Source: Saprospiraceae bacterium (lineage in GTDB: Bacteria; Bacteroidota; Bacteroidia; Chitinophagales; Saprospiraceae). From it: 64,000 bases of DNA. Under the pieces are notes generated by a model. It was given only the letters and a program-made list of their open reading frames with translations, had not been told where the DNA came from and did not search any database. Below, in pieces: positions 59,842 to 64,000 of this stretch (the first letter of the stretch is position 1; every line of letters begins with the position of its first letter). A program made the position numbers and the translations under genes. The stretch spans positions 6,057 to 70,056 of the forward strand of contig JADKAE010000028.1 of NCBI GenBank assembly GCA_016715405.1, read 5' to 3'.

Positions 59842-61308
59842 ATGCGCCAAAGAAAATGTCATCCTTTGATCATCCTATTACTGTTCATGCAGGTATGTTT
59901 GTATGGCAAAGAGGAGCTTACGTCAAATGTCGTCAACTTAAGCTTTCTATGTTTACTAAACTTTGGAAGTTTAGTAAACATGCTCCTCTCATTGAAGCTT
60001 AAGTTGACGACATTAGAGCTTACGTCTACGGCCTATCTATCGGAGGTTGATTCCGCGGCGTGTTGTTATACCCTGTCATTCAACTACGACCCCGCCGACG
60101 GCCCTTACAACGGCATAGAGGTGAGCGTAATTTCTCTCGATGCGCAATTTTCTGCCATAAACTACGACCTGTCCGGTGGGTGGTTGCACAGCATACCCGA
60201 GCCTCACCGCCGCCTTCGCTGGTTGCGTGCCAGCGGCAATTTACCCACAGGCGGCTATGCGCTTTTTGACTTTTGCATAGATGAGTGGACTTCCAACCAG
60301 CCCATTCGAATGGCCGTCAACTGGCTGAATAACAACACTATATCGGCCACCGATACGCTGGAATTAGTTTGCCAGAAATGCAGTGCCATTTGGCCGGACA
60401 GTACGACCTGCATGCCCGACAGCAGTTATCTGTATACCTTCAACTACACCAACAACAGCCCTTTTACCGTCAATCGGCTGCGCTTCAGGGAAAGCCCGGG
60501 TGAAGACCTGGTGGTAGAAGACGAGATTGTGTTGGCCCCTCCCCTACTGCCGGGCGTCACTGCCGGTGGGCTGAGCATCCAATTGCGGCCTGATGCGGCG
60601 GCGTTGACCAGTTTATGCCTGGAATTCACCGCCAGCAGGCTCCTGGATGGCGACATCGCGCTGGATTGCTGTACCGTGACGCATTGCATCGAAATACCGG
60701 TATGCGACCGTTGCTGTACCGAATACACAGATTTCGAAGCCGACGTGGCGCAGCGTTTTACCTACAAACTGGATTGTACCGGGCAGTCGGCTACTTTCAC
60801 TGCCGATGCATTGAGTGAATGCGACGAAGTGTTTTGGCGTATCCGAATGCTCAGCGGCGGCCCCACCGTGGGGTCCTTCCTGCCCGGAGATGCGCCTTTC
60901 ATCTACAATTACACTATGGAAGGCGACTACCGGGTATGCATGCGCGTGACCCGCTACGATCTCGAGGGCAATTTATGTTATGACGCTGATCTTGCTACGC
61001 TGGAAGTGTGCGATACGATCCTCATCGACTGTCCTGTTACCTACGTTGCCCCGGTGGCGGCTATCCCACAAATTGCGTTGTGGCCCAACCCGGCTCGTGA
61101 CTGGGTAGAATTGCAATTCATCGAACAGGTAACAAATTTTTGCTACGCAGTATATACTTCCGGCGGTGTACTCATCGACCGGCAGTGGATAAAGACAAGT
61201 TCCCGTATTCGACTGGACATACGACAATGGCCCGCCGGGGTGTATTTCATCCTGCTACAGCCTTACGATGCGCAAATCGAAGTTTTACGTCTGATGGTTC
61301 TGCGATAA
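59842..61308 (+). CDS. Secreted T9SS protein carrying an in-frame MITE insertion
   Basis: 488 residues. Signal peptide (HPLIILLLFMQVCLYG) is followed by ELTS, then 34 residues coded by a 102-bp insertion (NVVNLSFLCLLNFGSLVNML), and ELTSTAYLSEVD resumes the mature protein. Cys-rich beta domains (CCYTLSFNYDPADG, DCCTVTHCIEIPVCDRCC) and a PKD-like part (YNYTMEGDYRVCMRV) precede the sorting domain (IALWPNPARDWVELQF). Function unknown, probably surface binding. Without the insert the protein would be 454 residues. Confidence 0.82.
   Translation: MRQRKCHPLIILLLFMQVCLYGKEELTSNVVNLSFLCLLNFGSLVNMLLSLKLKLTTLELTSTAYLSEVDSAACCYTLSFNYDPADGPYNGIEVSVISLDAQFSAINYDLSGGWLHSIPEPHRRLRWLRASGNLPTGGYALFDFCIDEWTSNQPIRMAVNWLNNNTISATDTLELVCQKCSAIWPDSTTCMPDSSYLYTFNYTNNSPFTVNRLRFRESPGEDLVVEDEIVLAPPLLPGVTAGGLSIQLRPDAAALTSLCLEFTASRLLDGDIALDCCTVTHCIEIPVCDRCCTEYTDFEADVAQRFTYKLDCTGQSATFTADALSECDEVFWRIRMLSGGPTVGSFLPGDAPFIYNYTMEGDYRVCMRVTRYDLEGNLCYDADLATLEVCDTILIDCPVTYVAPVAAIPQIALWPNPARDWVELQFIEQVTNFCYAVYTSGGVLIDRQWIKTSSRIRLDIRQWPAGVYFILLQPYDAQIEVLRLMVLR
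59914..60026 (+). mobile_element. MITE-like element, copy iv, inserted in a coding sequence
   Basis: The direct repeat GAGCTTACGTC lies at 59914-59924 and 60016-60026, 102 bp apart. The inserted element has perfect 20-bp inverted ends (AATGTCGTCAACTTAAGCTT at 59926-59945; complement 59995-60014) and the central hairpin ATGTTTACTAAACTT with a TGG loop. Its complement closely matches copy i, including the spacer GAGAGGAGC versus GGGAGGTGC. The insertion length is a multiple of three and no stop codon is introduced. Confidence 0.93.
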
Positions 61309-61356
61309 CAACCTCTTACGAAGCACTCTATCATCATTTTTTAAAATCCATTGACC

Positions 61357-64000
61357 ATGAAAAAAAGCCTTACACGCCTGATCTTCCTAGCAGCCTTTTG
61401 GGGGGCTACGGCTATGGCGGTTTGGGCGCAGCCCTTTAACTGCATTTCAGGTACGGTTTTCCGGGATGACGACAACAACGGCTTACAAGGCCCCACTGAG
61501 TCGGGTATTGCCGGACTGACCGTCACGGCCATCAATAGTGCCGGCGCCTTATTACAGCAAATGACCGGAATAGATGGAACGTACCAGTTTTGCTCTCTCA
61601 CGCCCGGGCAGTACTTTCTCATCGTACAATTAAACAATCCAAATCTGGCCTCCACACCGCCAACGCAAACCGTCATTTTGGAGCCCGACGGGGAGGTCAC
61701 CGGCGTCAACTTCGCCATCGTAGACATGACCACGCTGGGTACGATAGCAGGTACGGCCTACTACGACATCAACGGCAACGGCATGCAGGATGCCTTTGAG
61801 CCGGCTATTGTGGGCGCGCAGGTCACCCTCGACGGGCCCAACGGCGCGCAAGTGACCCAAACCGACGGACTGGGAGGTTACCGGTTTAGCGGCTTGCCGG
61901 CGGGCGACTATGCCGTAACCATCAACGCCAACTTTCCCAACACTTTTTGGTTTACCGGCCCTGTACTGGCCACCGGACTCGGAGTTGGGCAGGTAATTCC
62001 CAACCTCGATTTCATCAACCGGCCCAACATGGGATTTGGGTCATTGGTCGATTTTGTGTGTTTTGATTTTAACAGCGACGGGATCAACGACCCTGCTACT
62101 GAGCCGGGTATCGGCAATTTCGTAATCCAGTTATTTAACAGCCAGGGCGTATTGCTGGACAGTGCGTTTACCGACGGCCGCGGTCGTTACGGTTTCATCG
62201 GACTGCCACCCGGCGTATATACCGTTGTAGTGGTTTATGCCCCGGCCGAATACTCTCCTACTACGCCCACCAGTTACAACGCCGATCTGCCCCCTAACGC
62301 ATTCGGTCAAGCCGGCCCGTTTTACTTCCGGCCCGAACAAAAGCGGTTCAGGTGCGGTATGGCGCTCAACTCGTTTGGCGCCGATAACGGGGCTACCCCG
62401 GGGGTTGTGTTATCGTTGAGAGATATACGCAACCGCACAGGCGCTCCGCAGGGGGTCAATCTCAGTTGGGCGGCGCCGTATTACACCCACCCCGACTGGA
62501 ATAGCGGGCGCATGGGTTACATCTTCGGGTTGGCTATCGACGGCGATTTCAATGCCTATGCCACTCGCGCAGCCACGGCCACGTATTGGTCTTCGCCGCC
62601 TATTGTAAACGGCAACGGCATCGTGTTCCTCATCAATGCCTACACCGGTGGGGTAACTAATTTCGTAACCGCCTCTGCGGCGCCGACGGTGGTAGGAGGT
62701 ACTACGCTTTTTAACAACAACAGCGGGTTGGGCAATGTCACCTACAACAAAGACCACCAGTTGCTTTACGTCACCAACCGGGCCGATCAGACCATCAACG
62801 TCATTGCCGCTGCCGACAACACTTCCTTTGCGCCTGGTACGATACTGCAGGTTTTCAACCCGGCATTCGCGGGCCAGGCGGGTACTGCTCAAAACGTATA
62901 CGGCATTGGGTACAATCCACTGGAAAAACGCGTGTATTTTGCCCGCGACCCCAGCAGTGTCAACGCCGAGATATACTCCCTGGCCGTCAACCCCGGCACG
63001 GGTTTGATCGTTGGCACGGAATTGTTTGAATTCCAGGTGCGCGACAAGCCGGTACCCGATATTGCTTTTGCCGGAGATGGGGTGCGCATGTTGATTGCAG
63101 AGCGGCTCGGCGCGCACGCCAATTTTGTGTTTCAATACTCGGGCAGTTCGGGCGCCTGGCCTCCCAGCCAGTCCATTTTTGTGGGCGCCGGACTGAGCAA
63201 TACCAACGCAGCCGGCGGGGTTGACTACGCATATACAAGTTTCACCGGCAATGCACCGCCTGCCGACGGCTGCGACACCGAAATAATTGCCACGGGCGAT
63301 GCACTGGTATTCGGCGGGTCGAGCCAGATTGCTTACGGCCTGGCCATCATACCCGCATCTGGTAACACCGCCGGCAGTTACGCCAGCCTCAACAGCATTT
63401 TTATCGATAGCGACAACGACGTTACCGGGCAGTTTTATGTAAAAGGGCTTATCGGCGACGTCGAAGTCTTCGACTGCGAATGCAGCTCCGGTTGCGAATC
63501 CTTGGGGCTTACCGTAACGCCCACCCAGGTGCAACCCGACACCGCGTGTTGCTGGTCGCTCGACTACGCCAATGTCGGCAGCCAACCCGTATTCGGCATC
63601 CAGGTGCAGGCGCTCAACGGCATCACCTTTGCCAACGGCTACAATACGGCGGCGGGGTTATTTACACCCAACTTTAATTCTTCGAGTGTAACGATAACGC
63701 CCACCGGTTTTGGGCCAATGCCTGCCCAGGTAAACGACATGATCGATTTTTGCCTGGAAAACGTATTGGCTACCCCTCAATACATCGTGATCAACTATCT
63801 CAACGGCGAATACGAGCCCTTCTGTTCGGATACCCTACTGCTCGATTGCATGCCCGAACAGGCTTGTCTGTATATCGTCTCAGATAGCCTGGTATGCGAT
63901 TCATTGGGGTATAAATACATCGCGACCGTTGCTAACCCCAGCGGCGGGTTCCCTGTAGGTTTCATTCAATTTAATGTTCAAAACCCACCTCCGGGCGTGA
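61357..64000 (+). CDS. Large secreted SdrD/Cna-B-like repeat protein (3' end outside window)
   Basis: The open frame gives at least 881 residues and continues past the window. Signal peptide MKKSLTRLIFLAAFWGATAM is followed by three SdrD B-like repeats, each starting with a calcium-loop-like block (FRDDDNNGLQGPTESG, YYDINGNGMQDAFEP, FDFNSDGINDPATEPG). A propeller-like region (YVTNRADQTINVIAAAD) and a Cys-rich part (CECSSGC) follow. The base run GTGA at the end is not an in-frame stop. It probably is a surface adhesin or T9SS cargo; the sorting domain would lie beyond the edge. Confidence 0.85.
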   Translation, partial: MKKSLTRLIFLAAFWGATAMAVWAQPFNCISGTVFRDDDNNGLQGPTESGIAGLTVTAINSAGALLQQMTGIDGTYQFCSLTPGQYFLIVQLNNPNLASTPPTQTVILEPDGEVTGVNFAIVDMTTLGTIAGTAYYDINGNGMQDAFEPAIVGAQVTLDGPNGAQVTQTDGLGGYRFSGLPAGDYAVTINANFPNTFWFTGPVLATGLGVGQVIPNLDFINRPNMGFGSLVDFVCFDFNSDGINDPATEPGIGNFVIQLFNSQGVLLDSAFTDGRGRYGFIGLPPGVYTVVVVYAPAEYSPTTPTSYNADLPPNAFGQAGPFYFRPEQKRFRCGMALNSFGADNGATPGVVLSLRDIRNRTGAPQGVNLSWAAPYYTHPDWNSGRMGYIFGLAIDGDFNAYATRAATATYWSSPPIVNGNGIVFLINAYTGGVTNFVTASAAPTVVGGTTLFNNNSGLGNVTYNKDHQLLYVTNRADQTINVIAAADNTSFAPGTILQVFNPAFAGQAGTAQNVYGIGYNPLEKRVYFARDPSSVNAEIYSLAVNPGTGLIVGTELFEFQVRDKPVPDIAFAGDGVRMLIAERLGAHANFVFQYSGSSGAWPPSQSIFVGAGLSNTNAAGGVDYAYTSFTGNAPPADGCDTEIIATGDALVFGGSSQIAYGLAIIPASGNTAGSYASLNSIFIDSDNDVTGQFYVKGLIGDVEVFDCECSSGCESLGLTVTPTQVQPDTACCWSLDYANVGSQPVFGIQVQALNGITFANGYNTAAGLFTPNFNSSSVTITPTGFGPMPAQVNDMIDFCLENVLATPQYIVINYLNGEYEPFCSDTLLLDCMPEQACLYIVSDSLVCDSLGYKYIATVANPSGGFPVGFIQFNVQNPPPGV

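Overview
The window looks like a chromosomal piece of a Bacteroidota bacterium, probably of the Saprospiraceae/Lewinella type (inference). Support for this: six secreted proteins with a signal peptide and a C-terminal Por/T9SS sorting domain of the 'YPNP' type, perfect TAnnTTTG -7 promoter motifs, a class II XylA beside XylB, SDR-type threonine dehydrogenase, CcmD beside GDH, CotH/lamin-tail proteins and DUF1680 and GH29 glycosidases. No phage, plasmid or CRISPR signature is seen.

Layout. 1-6.5 kb: a partial membrane acyltransferase-like protein, a small acidic protein, a large TolB-propeller/amidohydrolase fusion and a second exported amidohydrolase. 6.8-7.1 kb: tRNA-Val(GAC) and tRNA-Pro(GGG) with promoter and terminator. 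7.3-10 kb: Ca2+-type P-ATPase. 10.3-13.2 kb: xylB-xylA. 13.3-16.3 kb: DUF4198 protein, threonine dehydrogenase, uridine kinase. 16.4-19.3 kb: ccmD-gdh-lrp-TraB group on the minus strand. 19.7-31.1 kb: FKBP isomerase, gingipain-like protease, PLP enzyme, a membrane-anchored actin-fold protein, beta-helix protein and GH127. 31.2-36.9 kb: serine hydrolase, MarR regulator, S41 peptidase, peptide transporter. 36.97-45.8 kb: a complete potassium module, namely an NtrC-type sigma-54 activator, a 32-codon membrane peptide, kdpF, kdpA, kdpB, kdpC, a KdpD sensor without a kinase domain, and a separate HAMP/PAS histidine kinase. 46-64 kb: large T9SS cargo proteins, an ABC exporter, a PIN toxin/antitoxin pair, queA and GH29.

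The most unusual feature is repeat DNA. Five loci carry the same composite element: an arm of degenerate GTTNTCN heptads in strict 7-bp register, a fixed core containing a perfect TAnCTTTG promoter motif, then an array of AGAGAAC heptads (up to about 20 copies). These elements abut stop codons, mostly between convergent genes. Other 7- and 8-bp register families (GGTTGTR, GCTGACC, TGCTGATG, GACTNTAC) sit in similar places. A second class is a MITE-like element of about 90 bp with nested inverted repeats and direct target duplications. One copy sits in frame inside a secreted-protein gene, and a related hairpin plus an octad array interrupts the signal-peptide region of the GH127 gene.

A data-quality signal runs through the window: 17 single-tract length differences in homopolymers break 14 otherwise intact genes, and two more genes carry an in-frame stop where a tyrosine codon fits. 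I annotate these as whole genes with the break marked. Unpolished assembly is the simplest explanation, but I cannot prove it from one sequence.
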